In this document: in pieces, positions 39,373 to 47,188 of the stretch
Position numbering within the stretch: position 1 is the first letter of the stretch
How the letters are laid out: each line of letters begins with the position of its first letter
Source of the DNA: Pseudomonas campi
GTDB lineage: Bacteria > Pseudomonadota > Gammaproteobacteria > Pseudomonadales > Pseudomonadaceae
Direction of reading: 5' to 3'
Assembly (NCBI RefSeq): GCF_013200955.2
Contig: NZ_CP053697.2
Coordinates: forward strand, 1,426,001 to 1,490,000
DNA: 64,000 bases
Translations under genes and position numbers: made by a program
Notes under the pieces: generated by a model
The model's database searches: none
Seen by the model: the letters and a program-made list of their open reading frames with translations, nothing else
Told to the model about the DNA's origin: nothing

Positions 39373-39870
39373 ATGACGAACTTACTGCAATTCATAACCC
39401 TGGCGGCCGGCATTGGCATCGTGGCGACGGCGCTGATGGATATCTGGCTGATGCTGTTGAAATACGGTGGCGTGCCGACCCTGAACTTTGCCTTCATCGG
39501 CCGCTGGGTAGGGCACCTGCTGCGCGGCAAGCTGGCCCATGCGGCCATCGCCAAGGCGCCGCCGATCCGTGGCGAACTGGCCCTGGGTTGGCTGATGCAC
39601 TACGTCACCGGTATCGCCTTTGCCGGGCTGCTGCTGGCCATCGTCGGCCTGGACTGGGCCTGGCAGCCGACGCTGCTCCCGGCGCTGCTGGTGGGCGTCG
39701 CCACGGTCAGCGTCCCCTTGCTGGTGATTCAGCCGGCCATGGGCTCCGGCTTCGCCGCCGCCAAGACGCCAGCCCCACTGCAGAACTGCATCAAGAGCGT
39801 GGCCAATCACAGCGTGTTCGGCCTGGGCCTTTACCTGGCCGCCGTATTGATCGGCGCACTGCTGCGCTGA
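39373..39870 (+). CDS. DUF2938 family membrane protein
   Basis: 165 residues with four membrane helices (LAAGIGIVATALMDIWLMLL, MHYVTGIAFAGLLLAIVGL, LPALLVGVATVSVPLLVIQ and VFGLGLYLAAVLIGALL) and the conserved MGSGFAAAKTPAP loop. The family has no known function but recurs beside redox-type MerR regulators and flavodoxin-like oxidoreductases. First gene of the MerR-controlled operon. Confidence 0.85.
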   Translation: MTNLLQFITLAAGIGIVATALMDIWLMLLKYGGVPTLNFAFIGRWVGHLLRGKLAHAAIAKAPPIRGELALGWLMHYVTGIAFAGLLLAIVGLDWAWQPTLLPALLVGVATVSVPLLVIQPAMGSGFAAAKTPAPLQNCIKSVANHSVFGLGLYLAAVLIGALLR

Positions 39871-39908
39871 GCGCAGCAACGCATCACGCACAACCTGGAG
39901 TACCAGCC

Positions 39909-40508
39909 ATGAACAAAATCGCAGTGATTTACCACAGTGCCCATGGGCATACCGAGCACATCGCCCGCCTCATTGCTGAAGGTGCGCGCAGCGTGTCCGG
40001 GATCGAGGTTGACCTGCTGCAGGCGCAAGACCTGGCAGCGGCGCCGGATGCGTTACTCGGCTTCGACGCTTACATCCTCGGCTCGCCCACTTACCTCGGC
40101 GGAGTGTCGGCCCAGGTCAAGGCCTTCATGGATGCGACCGGCGGGCTGTGGCGCAGCCAGCAGTTGCGCGGGCGCTTGGCGGCGGGTTTCACGGTGTCGG
40201 CGTTGCCGGCCGGTGACAAACAATCGACGCTGCTGTCGATGTTCGTCTTCTGCATGCAGCACGGCATGCTGTGGGTCGGCAATCCGATTTTGCCGGAGCA
40301 GCACAGCGGCGTTGCCTACGACGAAGCGGCGAACCGTCTTGGTTCCTGGTCGGGGCTGATGGCCCAGGCGGAAAAGGCCTCGTCGGCCGATTCGTTTGTG
40401 CCGGGCGATATCAAGACCGCGCGGCTATTCGGGCAGAACTTCGCCGCCACCCTGCAGCGCCTGCATCACCCCAGCCCGCTCACGCAGAGCCTGGAGGTGG
40501 TCGGATGA
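39909..40508 (+). CDS. Flavodoxin-family NAD(P)H:quinone oxidoreductase-like protein
   Basis: 199 residues. Flavodoxin-fold FMN loops: IYHSAHGHTEHIARLIAEG at the N-terminus and GSPTYLGGVSAQVKAFMD in the middle, then GFTVSALPAGDKQSTL. This fits the WrbA/NADPH-dependent reductase group that reduces quinones or nitro compounds by two electrons. TGGAG precedes the ATG. Its stop overlaps the DUF2798 start (ATGA). Context suggests detoxification under control of the MerR protein. Confidence 0.87.
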   Translation: MNKIAVIYHSAHGHTEHIARLIAEGARSVSGIEVDLLQAQDLAAAPDALLGFDAYILGSPTYLGGVSAQVKAFMDATGGLWRSQQLRGRLAAGFTVSALPAGDKQSTLLSMFVFCMQHGMLWVGNPILPEQHSGVAYDEAANRLGSWSGLMAQAEKASSADSFVPGDIKTARLFGQNFAATLQRLHHPSPLTQSLEVVG

Positions 40509-40732
40509 TCCCGCGCAAATACAGCCCGCTGCTGTTCGCCCTGATTCTCTCGGGGGTGATGTCTCTGCTGGTCTCGGGGCTGTCCACCTTCCGCGCCACA
40601 GGCCCGACCCCCGGCTTTGCCAGCCTGTGGCTCGGCGCCTGGCTGACGGCCTGGCTGCTGGCTTTGCCGTTGGTGTTGCTGATCAGCCCGCTGGCTCGCC
40701 GCGTGGTCGAGTGGCTGGTGCGTAGCGATTAA
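40505..40732 (+). CDS. DUF2798 family small membrane protein
   Basis: 75 residues with two membrane helices (SPLLFALILSGVMSLLVSGLS and FASLWLGAWLTAWLLALPLV), ending in RRVVEWLVRSD. Typical DUF2798 length. The four-base overlap with the oxidoreductase gene shows it belongs to the same operon. No function known. Confidence 0.83.
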   Translation: MIPRKYSPLLFALILSGVMSLLVSGLSTFRATGPTPGFASLWLGAWLTAWLLALPLVLLISPLARRVVEWLVRSD

Positions 40733-40856
40733 GGGGGCAGGGGCAGACTGACTGCCCGTGACCTGGCCGGGTGGGTTTGCCTGCAGCATGGGTCTGGTTG
40801 CGCCTGCGGCCGCCCAGGGCAGTGGCCAATGGCGCTGGCTGCAGGCTGCCATCCGT

Positions 40857-41561
40857 TCAATCCCGCCGCGGAATCCCCAGCCCCCGCACCACCGCCGGCC
40901 GCGCGAGGAAGCGCTCGAGAACCCGCTGCACATTGGCAAAACGCTCGAACTCGACCAATACCCCCGCGCCATAGAAACCGATCAGGTTGCGCACCCAGGG
41001 GAAGATGGCGATATCGGCAATGCTGTAGGCGTCGCCCATGACCCACTCGCGGCCTTGCAGGCGCTGGTCGAGTACACCAAGCAGACGCTTGGCTTCCTCG
41101 ATGTAGCGGTCGCGCGGGCGTTTATCCTCGTAGTCCTTGCCGGCGAATTTATGGAAGAAACCGACCTGGCCGAACATCGGGCCGACCCCACCCATCTGCC
41201 ACATCAGCCACTGGATGGTCTGATAGCGCGCGGCGGAGTCCTGGGGCAGCAGTTGGCCGGTTTTATCGGCGAGGTAGAGCAGGATTGCACCGGACTCGAA
41301 CAGCTCCAGCGCCTGACCGTCCGGGCCATTGGGGTCGAGGATGGCGGGGATCTTGTTATTCGGGCTGAGCGAGAGGAACTCCGCGCTGAGCTGGTCGTTG
41401 CTGTCGAAACTGACCAGGTGCGGCTCGTAGGGCAGACCGATCTCTTCGAGCATGATCGACACCTTGACCCCGTTGGGCGTGGGCAGCGAATAGAGCTGCA
41501 GGCGCTCGGGCTGGGTAGCAGGCCATTTGTGCGTGATGGGGAAGGCGGAGAGGTCTGGCAT
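40857..41561 (-). CDS. Glutathione S-transferase, YfcG/YghU (Ure2p-like) group
   Basis: 234 residues from MPDLSAFPITHK. The thioredoxin-like half contains LPTPNGVKVSIMLEEIGLPYE and NNKIPAILDPNG, followed by LFESGAILLYLADK. The helical half includes QWLMWQMGGVGPMFGQVGFF. The TPNG(V/H)K form of the active-site region is that of nu-class enzymes, which have disulfide reductase and peroxidase activity. The frame is open further upstream, but the chosen ATG matches homologue N-termini. Divergent from the HIT gene. Confidence 0.88.
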   Translation of the reverse strand: MPDLSAFPITHKWPATQPERLQLYSLPTPNGVKVSIMLEEIGLPYEPHLVSFDSNDQLSAEFLSLSPNNKIPAILDPNGPDGQALELFESGAILLYLADKTGQLLPQDSAARYQTIQWLMWQMGGVGPMFGQVGFFHKFAGKDYEDKRPRDRYIEEAKRLLGVLDQRLQGREWVMGDAYSIADIAIFPWVRNLIGFYGAGVLVEFERFANVQRVLERFLARPAVVRGLGIPRRD

Positions 41562-41691
41562 GGGCGTTCCGGGCAGCGTGGCATAAAGGTCAGGATAGCG
41601 GCGAATGTGCGTTTGGTCAGCTCGCGGGTTTTTCCCGGCGTGCAGAAGTCGGTATGGTGCGCCATCGAACCACGCACCATGGAGAACCCCG

Positions 41692-42129
41692 ATGAGCCTG
41701 CACGGCACTTACGATCCGCAGAACATCTTCGCCCTGATCATTCGCGGCGAGGCCCCTTGCTACAAGCTGTACGAGGACGACGACGTGCTGGCCTTTCTCG
41801 ACGTATTTCCGCAGTCCTACGGCCACACGCTGGTGATCCCGAAAAAGGCGGCGGCACGCAATATCCTGGAAATCGACAGCGACAGCCTGGCCAAGGTAAT
41901 GGCCGTGGTGCAGCGCCTGACCCGCGTGCTGGTGGACGAGCTGCAGCCGGTCGGCGTGCAGGTGGCACAGTTCAATGGCGCGCCGGCCGGGCAGACGGTG
42001 TTCCATATCCACATGCACATCGTGCCGCGCTTCGAGGGCGAGAAGCTGGGCGTGCATGCTAGCGCCAAGGCCGATGCGGCCGAATTGGAGCGGCTGCAGG
42101 CGCGTTTGTTGGCGCGCATGGCAGGCTAG
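41692..42129 (+). CDS. HIT-family hydrolase
   Basis: 145 residues. The histidine triad HIHMH is at residues 105-109, preceded by FNGAPAGQTVFH, and the N-terminal half has the family pattern IFALIIRGEAPCYKLYEDDDVLAFLDVFP. Such proteins hydrolyse nucleoside phosphoramidates or dinucleoside polyphosphates. A HIT gene lies near hrpA in P. aeruginosa too, by my recollection. The ATG at 41692 is preceded by GGAG (41681-41684). Confidence 0.9.
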   Translation: MSLHGTYDPQNIFALIIRGEAPCYKLYEDDDVLAFLDVFPQSYGHTLVIPKKAAARNILEIDSDSLAKVMAVVQRLTRVLVDELQPVGVQVAQFNGAPAGQTVFHIHMHIVPRFEGEKLGVHASAKADAAELERLQARLLARMAG

Positions 42130-42190
42130 GCCGCCCATCGGTGGTGCGGCCTGGCGCGCCGTTGGGCGCTGGATTGCATATTGTGGTGTC

Positions 42191-42226
42191 TGTTTGTTTC
42201 ATTGTTTGCTAGATTTGTTTCAAACA
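42191..42226. promoter_or_regulatory. Candidate Xre operator upstream of the toxin-antitoxin pair
   Basis: Repeated TGTTT motifs end in the palindrome TGTTT-C-AAACA (42216-42226), with further copies in TGTTTGTTTCA (42191-42201) and TTGTTTGC. They lie just upstream of the antitoxin AGGAGG site. Xre antitoxins autorepress from such dyads; this site is predicted only. Confidence 0.4.
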
Positions 42227-42243
42227 GGAATCAGGAGGCAGCC

Positions 42244-42615
42244 ATGAGTGCGCTCAACAAGCCTGGTGTCGACGCCGATGCGGTTCTGCTCAAGGCCTTG
42301 CTCAATACCCGTGAGCAACTGGGCCTGACCCAGGCGGAGCTGGCCGGCATTGTCGGGGTCAACCGTTCCGCCATCAGCCGTTGGGGCGACAGCGGTGGCC
42401 TGCGCCCGCAGAGCAAGACCGGCGAGCTGGCCCTGCTGCTGATCCGCGCCTACCGCGCCTTGTTCGCCTTGTTCGGCGGCAACCTCGAAGACATGCGCCA
42501 CTTCCTGCGCACCGACAACCGCCACCTGGCCGGCGTGCCGTTGCAGCAGATGAACCAGGTGCAGGGGCTGGTGCGGGTGGTGGAGTACCTGGACGCCATT
42601 CGCGGCAAGGTCTGA
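42244..42615 (+). CDS. Xre/MbcA/ParS-type antitoxin
   Basis: 123 residues. Helix-turn-helix in LGLTQAELAGIVGVNRSAISRW and, after a linker, the toxin-binding MbcA/ParS domain (about 65-120) with MRHFLRTDNRHLAGVP and GLVRVVEYLDAI. The partner is the downstream RES toxin. An ideal AGGAGG precedes the ATG. The stop TGA (42613-42615) is the left target triplet of a MITE copy that pushes the toxin gene away. Confidence 0.87.
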   Translation: MSALNKPGVDADAVLLKALLNTREQLGLTQAELAGIVGVNRSAISRWGDSGGLRPQSKTGELALLLIRAYRALFALFGGNLEDMRHFLRTDNRHLAGVPLQQMNQVQGLVRVVEYLDAIRGKV

Positions 42616-42754
42616 GAACCTGTTCAGGATCTCTTGATCGTCGGCCATGCTGCGTTGAAATTGGGCTCGGGCTGCTCATTTACAGTTGTAAACTCCGCGC
42701 CCTCGCCCAATTTCGCCTTGCCTGGCTCTAGCTCAAAAGATCCTAAACAGGTTC
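42616..42754 (+). mobile_element. Stop-codon MITE family, copy B (139 bp)
   Basis: Begins GAACCTGTTCAGGATCT immediately after the antitoxin TGA and ends in the complement of GAACCTGTTTAGGATCTTTTGAGC. The right flanking triplet is TGG rather than TGA, so the duplication has decayed or was never exact. Internal arms AAATTGGGC and GCCCAATTT pair; the core is nearly identical to copy D. Sits inside the toxin-antitoxin operon. Confidence 0.75.
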
Positions 42755-42785
42755 TGGGAGCCTGCCTCGGGTATTTCCTGCTGAC

Positions 42786-42846
42786 GTAGCCCGGATGCAA
42801 TCCGGGAGCGGCACCACAAGGTTTCCCCGGATTGCATCCGGGCTAC
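42786..42846. repeat. Dispersed GTAGCCCGGATGCAAT inverted repeat
   Basis: Perfect 21-bp inverted arms (42786-42806 and 42826-42846, starting GTAGCCCGGATGCAATCC) around a 19-base loop. This is a repeat type known from several proteobacteria. A single-arm relative (CCCCGGACCGAAGTCCGGGCTACG) occurs near 46180. It lies between the MITE copy and the toxin gene. Confidence 0.7.
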
Positions 42847-42874
42847 GTTTTCATGACCGCAGTGGTCGGTCCAA

Positions 42875-43639
42875 GTGAGCAGCGATATGGATATCTGGCA
42901 GGCCTGTGCCGGTGCAGAGCAGATCACCCCGTTGCGCGGGCGCCTGGTGCGCCTGGTGGAAAGCCAGGAGCAGGTGGCCACCCTGCAACTGGTCGATACC
43001 CTGGAAGAGCAGGCCCTGCTCGAACAGCTGCTGGAAAGCAGCAAGCCACCGCTGCCGCGCAGTGACGAGCCGCTGCATTACCTGTTGCACACACCGTTCC
43101 GCTATCCGCCGCTGCGCTGGGGTTCGCGCTTCGGTCGGCGCCACGAGCCGAGCCTGTTCTACGCCGCCTGCCGGCTGGAAACGGCGATGGCGGAGACCGC
43201 CTTCTACCGCTTCGTGCTGTGGCACGGCATGGCCGAGCCGCCGCCGAGCGGGCGGATCCTTTCCGAACATGCTTCCTTCGAGGCGCGCTACCAGGTGCAG
43301 CACGGTATCCGTCTGCACCAACCGCCGTTCGACCAGCACCGCGAGCTGCTGACTCACCGCAGCGATTACCGCGCCACCCACGCACTGGGCAGCGCCATGC
43401 GCGAGGCCGGGGTGGAAGCGTTCGAGTTCCCCTCAGCACGCTGCCCGCAGCAGGGCAACAACGTCGCCCTCTATACACCGCAGGCCTTCAGCGAGCGGCG
43501 CCCGCGCAACCTGCTGCCCTGGCTGTGCGAAACCACGCCCACCTACGTGGCTTTCAAGAATGCCCAGGCCCCGGACACGCCGCGGATCTTCCCGTTGCCG
43601 CTGTTTCTGCTTGATGGGCGTTTGCCGCTGCCTGCCTGA
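42875..43639 (+). CDS. RES-domain toxin
   Basis: 254 residues from GTG (a possible ATG lies four codons inside). RES residues are recognisable: Arg85 in WGSRFGRR, Glu107 in LETAMAETAFYR and Ser187 in EAFEFPSARC, followed by NNVALY. RES toxins degrade cellular NAD+ and are neutralised by an Xre partner, matching the upstream gene. The roughly 260 bases of repeats between the two genes replace the tight spacing usual for this system, so toxin translation may no longer be coupled. Confidence 0.87.
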   Translation: MSSDMDIWQACAGAEQITPLRGRLVRLVESQEQVATLQLVDTLEEQALLEQLLESSKPPLPRSDEPLHYLLHTPFRYPPLRWGSRFGRRHEPSLFYAACRLETAMAETAFYRFVLWHGMAEPPPSGRILSEHASFEARYQVQHGIRLHQPPFDQHRELLTHRSDYRATHALGSAMREAGVEAFEFPSARCPQQGNNVALYTPQAFSERRPRNLLPWLCETTPTYVAFKNAQAPDTPRIFPLPLFLLDGRLPLPA

Positions 43640-44173
43640 GGCGCGTAGGGTCCGCCCTGCGCACCCAGAGGCCCATATGGGGCGCACGGCGCCCTCTGCT
43701 AGCTGGGCGAACTGTGCTCGTTCTCAAGGGCTGTTTTATCGCCGTGAGACGAGGAGCTAATCCTCATTCTGACGAGCCACCGGCCTGCAGCCCCCTAGGG
43801 CTCTACGGTGCCCGGAAATCGCCCTTAAACGGGGCGCGCCGCAGCCAAGCTGGGCGCACTTGTGCACAATTGCGAGGCGCCTTGTCAACCTTCTGTCATA
43901 AACCCGCGTAACCGCTTGATTATCCATGGCGATTTTTTAAGTCAATGAAAAATAAAGATTTTTTAAGTTGGTGAAAAAAGCACCAGTTTGAGCGGAAGGC
44001 CCATGGCATCGGAGTCGAGAGGAGTTTTCAGCAAGTTGTCCACGGAGTTATCCACAGCTTTTGTGGATTGTCCCGAGCGATTGCTCTAGGACGGCTTTCT
44101 GCGCTTTTTTCAAGTCTTTACCGCTGGAAAAAAGAGAGTAGAGTGGCGCGCCCCGCAGCCAGCTCGTGTTTCC
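43640..44173. promoter_or_regulatory. Non-coding region with DnaA-box-like sites and AT-rich direct repeat
   Basis: No supported gene. After a REP-like palindrome (about 43648-43700) come several DnaA-box-like sites: TTGTGCACA (43860-43868), TTATCCATG (43920-43928), TTGTCCACG (44036-44044), a perfect TTATCCACA (44048-44056) and TGTGGATTG on the other strand (44062-44070). Between them lies an AT-rich tract with the 12-base direct repeat GATTTTTTAAGT at 43931-43942 and 43957-43968. It may titrate DnaA or regulate the Sel1 gene; it is not at a dnaA locus. Confidence 0.5.
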
Positions 44174-44596
44174 ATGAAATCTCGCGTCCTGCCCGTTACT
44201 GCCCACAATCTACCCAGCGAACATCCGCGTCTGTCGATGCGCCTGGCCCTCTGGCTGCTCGAGAGCCCGCGCCTGGGGCACAGTGCCAGCATCAAGCGGC
44301 TGGCCGGGCGTCTGCTCAAGCAGCCGGCACGCCAGGGCGTGGTGGTGGCACAAAGCCGCCTGGGTCAGTTGCTCTGCCGCGATTGCGGCAATGCCCGTGA
44401 CCGCCGCATCGGTCTGGAGCTGCTGCGTCAGGCTGCGCGTTCGGGCGATGCGCGTGCGCAACTGGAGCTCGGTCGCCTGTATAGCCAGCCGCGCCAGCGC
44501 GAACCGCAGCAGGCCCGCCACTGGCTGGAACTGGCTGCCGCACAAGGCTCCCACGAAGCCGCTCGACTGCTTGGCCGCTTGCCAAAAAGCGCCTGA
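44174..44596 (+). CDS. Sel1-like repeat protein
   Basis: 140 residues with at least two Sel1 repeats (LGQLLCRDCGNARDRRIGLELLRQAARSGDARAQ and LGRLYSQPRQREPQQARHWLELAAAQGSHEAARLL) after a basic N-terminal part. Sel1 repeats are alpha-alpha solenoids for protein binding. No signal peptide. It follows the DnaA-box-like region and precedes rmuC by 60 bp. Confidence 0.8.
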   Translation: MKSRVLPVTAHNLPSEHPRLSMRLALWLLESPRLGHSASIKRLAGRLLKQPARQGVVVAQSRLGQLLCRDCGNARDRRIGLELLRQAARSGDARAQLELGRLYSQPRQREPQQARHWLELAAAQGSHEAARLLGRLPKSA

Positions 44597-44656
44597 TCGA
44601 CCCTCTCTTCGCTAGGTATACTGCCGGGCACCGCGAACCAGACAGCGAGCCCGCCC

Positions 44657-46144
44657 GTGCCTTTGCCCTTTACCCTCGACCTTTCCAATCTGTTGCTCGG
44701 CCTGCTGCTGGGTGCCGCACCGCTGGCTCTGCTGGTCTGGCGTCTGCAACGCCAGCAGGCACAGGGCAGTGCCGAGCGGCAGTTGCTGGAAGAGCGCCTG
44801 AATAACGCGCGCCTGGCCCAGGACGGCTTATCCGCCCAGCTCGACAGCAGTGTCGACGAACTGCGTCACCTGCAGCAGGAAGGTGCGCGCCAGCAAGCCG
44901 ATCTGGCGGCCCTGCGCCGTGAAACCGAGCTGCTCGGGGTTGAGCGTGAAACGGCGCGCGAGGCGGCGCAGAGCTGGGGTCGCGAGCGCGAACAGAAGGA
45001 AGCCGAGCTGCGCCAGCTGGAGAGCCAGCGTGCCGGCCTGGCGGCCGAACTGCGCGAACAGCAGGAACACCATCAGCAACGCCTGAGCGACTTGCAGGCC
45101 GCCCGCGACGAACTGCGCGCGCAGTTCGCCGAGCTGGCCGGGAAGATCTTCGATGAACGCGAGCAGCGCTTCGCCGAAACCAGCCAGCAGCGCCTGGGCC
45201 AGTTGCTCGATCCGCTCAAGGAACGCATCCAGGCCTTCGAGAAGCGCGTCGAGGAGAGCTACCAGCAGGAAGCCCGCGAGCGCTTCTCCCTGGGCAAGGA
45301 GCTGGAGCGCCTGCAACAGCTCAACCAGCGCCTGAGTGACGAAGCGACCAACCTGACCCGCGCCCTCAAAGGCCAGAAGACCCAGGGCAACTGGGGCGAA
45401 CTGGTGCTGGAGCGGGTGCTGGAGCATGCCGGCCTGGAGAAGGGCCGCGAGTACCAGACCCAGGTCAGCCTCAAGGGTGCCGATGGCGAGCGCTTCCAGC
45501 CGGACGTGCTGATCCAGCTGCCGGGCGACAAGCAGGTGGTGGTGGACGCCAAGGTCAGCCTGACCGCCTACCAGGCACTGGTCGCCGCCGAGGACGAGGA
45601 CAGCCGCGCCACGGCGCTGAAGCAGCATGTGCTGTCCCTGCGCAGCCACCTCAAGGGCCTCTCGGTGAAGGATTACCAACGCCTGGAGGGCCTGCACAGC
45701 CTGGACTTCGTGCTGCTCTTCGTGCCGATCGAGGCGGCCTTTGCCGCCGCCCTGCAGGCCGATCCGGGTCTGTTCCAGGAGGCCTACGAGCAGCACATCG
45801 TGATCGTCAGCCCCACCACGCTGCTGGCCACCCTGCGGGTGATCGACAGCCTGTGGCGCCAGGAGCGGCAGAGCCAGAACGCCATCGAGATCGCCAAGCG
45901 TGCCGGCGACCTGTACGACAAGTTCGTCGCCTTCATCGGTGATCTGGATGAAGTCGGCAGCCGCCTGCAGCAGCTGGACAAGGCGTATGCGGCGGCGCGC
46001 AACAAGCTCTGTGAAGGCCGTGGCAACCTGATCAACCGCGTTGAAAACCTCAAGCTGCTTGGTGCTCGCGCCAGCAAGAGCTTGCCGACCGAACTGCTCG
46101 AACGCGCAGCCGGCGTGCCATTGCTGGACGAAGCAGGCGAGTAG
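44657..46144 (+). CDS. rmuC: DNA recombination protein RmuC
   Basis: 495 residues from a GTG start. An N-terminal membrane helix (about 8-28), a long Glu/Gln/Arg-rich coiled coil (about 30-180), then the RmuC nuclease-like domain with LKGQKTQGNWGELVLERVLE, VVVDAKVSLTAYQ and VLLFVPIEAAF. RmuC limits inversions at short inverted repeats in E. coli, which may matter in a repeat-rich chromosome. It is convergent with the pirin gene. Confidence 0.92.
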   Translation: MPLPFTLDLSNLLLGLLLGAAPLALLVWRLQRQQAQGSAERQLLEERLNNARLAQDGLSAQLDSSVDELRHLQQEGARQQADLAALRRETELLGVERETAREAAQSWGREREQKEAELRQLESQRAGLAAELREQQEHHQQRLSDLQAARDELRAQFAELAGKIFDEREQRFAETSQQRLGQLLDPLKERIQAFEKRVEESYQQEARERFSLGKELERLQQLNQRLSDEATNLTRALKGQKTQGNWGELVLERVLEHAGLEKGREYQTQVSLKGADGERFQPDVLIQLPGDKQVVVDAKVSLTAYQALVAAEDEDSRATALKQHVLSLRSHLKGLSVKDYQRLEGLHSLDFVLLFVPIEAAFAAALQADPGLFQEAYEQHIVIVSPTTLLATLRVIDSLWRQERQSQNAIEIAKRAGDLYDKFVAFIGDLDEVGSRLQQLDKAYAAARNKLCEGRGNLINRVENLKLLGARASKSLPTELLERAAGVPLLDEAGE

Positions 46145-46151
46145 GGCGCCG

Positions 46152-46200
46152 GCCCCGGGCAAGCCGGGGCGCTGGTGAGCCCCGGACCGAAGTCCGGGCT
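46152..46200. terminator. Two adjacent hairpins between convergent rmuC and pirin genes
   Basis: GCCCCGG/CCGGGGC (46152-46158, 46164-46170) and AGCCCCGGAC/GTCCGGGCT with a CGAA loop (46178-46200). Neither has a T run; a bidirectional terminator or REP-like structure is likely. Confidence 0.5.
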
Positions 46201-46210
46201 ACGTTGCGGC

Positions 46211-46909
46211 TCAGGCCACGTCGACCAGGATCACTTCGCTGTCTTCGAGCGCTGTAACCCGTACCACTTCCTCGCCCGAGATGGCGACGCCATCGCGTTC
46301 GGCAGCGCTGATGCCATTGACCTCAATCAGGCCCTTGGCCGCCACCAGGTAACCCTTGCGCAGGCGGCCCAGCGGGTATTCGGCGCTCTGCCCGGCGGCC
46401 AGGGTGGCGGCCACCAGGCGGGCGTCGGCACGGATCGGCAGGGCGTCGGCATCGCTCTCGTGACCACTGGCCAGCACCACGAACTGACCGGCGCGCTCAC
46501 CCTTTGGGAAAGGCTTGGCACCCCAGGACGGCGCAGTACCGACCTGGTTGGGGATGATCCAGATCTGGAAGATCTTGCTGGTGACATCCTCCAGGTTGTA
46601 CTCGGAGTGGGCGATACCGGTGCCGGCGCTCATCACCTGCACATCACCGGCCTCGGTGCGACCCTGGTTGCCCAGGTTGTCGCGGTGAGTGATGGCACCC
46701 TCGCGGACGTAGGTGATGATTTCCATGTCGTGGTGCGGGTGCGGCGGGAAGCCGCTGTGGGCGGCGATCTCGTCGTCGTTCCAGACCCGCAGCGTGCCCC
46801 AGTTGACCCGCTGCGGATCGTGGTACTCGGCGAAGGAAAAGTGGTGGCGAGCGTTCAGCCAGCCGTGCTGGGCATGGCCGAGGGAGTTGAAGGGGCGCAG
46901 TTCGATCAT
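46211..46909 (-). CDS. Pirin-family bicupin (YhhW-like)
   Basis: 232 residues. The N-terminal cupin has the metal ligands His57, His59, His101 and Glu103 (PHPHHDMEI and GTGIAHSEYN). The C-terminal cupin is degenerate. E. coli YhhW and human pirin of this family can act as quercetin 2,3-dioxygenases; the natural substrate in bacteria is uncertain. Length and motif spacing are standard. Confidence 0.9.
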   Translation of the reverse strand: MIELRPFNSLGHAQHGWLNARHHFSFAEYHDPQRVNWGTLRVWNDDEIAAHSGFPPHPHHDMEIITYVREGAITHRDNLGNQGRTEAGDVQVMSAGTGIAHSEYNLEDVTSKIFQIWIIPNQVGTAPSWGAKPFPKGERAGQFVVLASGHESDADALPIRADARLVAATLAAGQSAEYPLGRLRKGYLVAAKGLIEVNGISAAERDGVAISGEEVVRVTALEDSEVILVDVA

Positions 46910-47188
46910 GTTCGTACTCCTGCTGGTGCGCGGCGCACGTGCCGTGCAGTGGTGATGGCAGGCATGATCTATCTGTTAGGTGTGGATAAAAAGCGCAAAA
47001 TATCCAGGTTTAATATCTATTAATTAGATGTTTATTTGTCGGGGCTGATGGCCCGTTACCCAGTTCTGCGCCTGGTCACGGCGCTTATCAGGCAGGTACG
47101 ACCACCGCTCGGCGTAAAAGCCCGGCCAGCCTGTAAAGCCTGGGCGGCGGCCGTTACAATCGCCGCCCCGTTTCGCGAGACTCCCGCT

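Noticed and set aside
43840..44080. Chromosomal origin oriC
   Set aside because: None of dnaA, rpmH, gyrB or parAB is adjacent and only one DnaA box is perfect; treated as a candidate DnaA-binding region only.
46152..46200. Another copy of the GTAGCCCGGATGCAAT inverted repeat
   Set aside because: Only one arm is similar and the second hairpin differs; listed as terminator-like hairpins instead.
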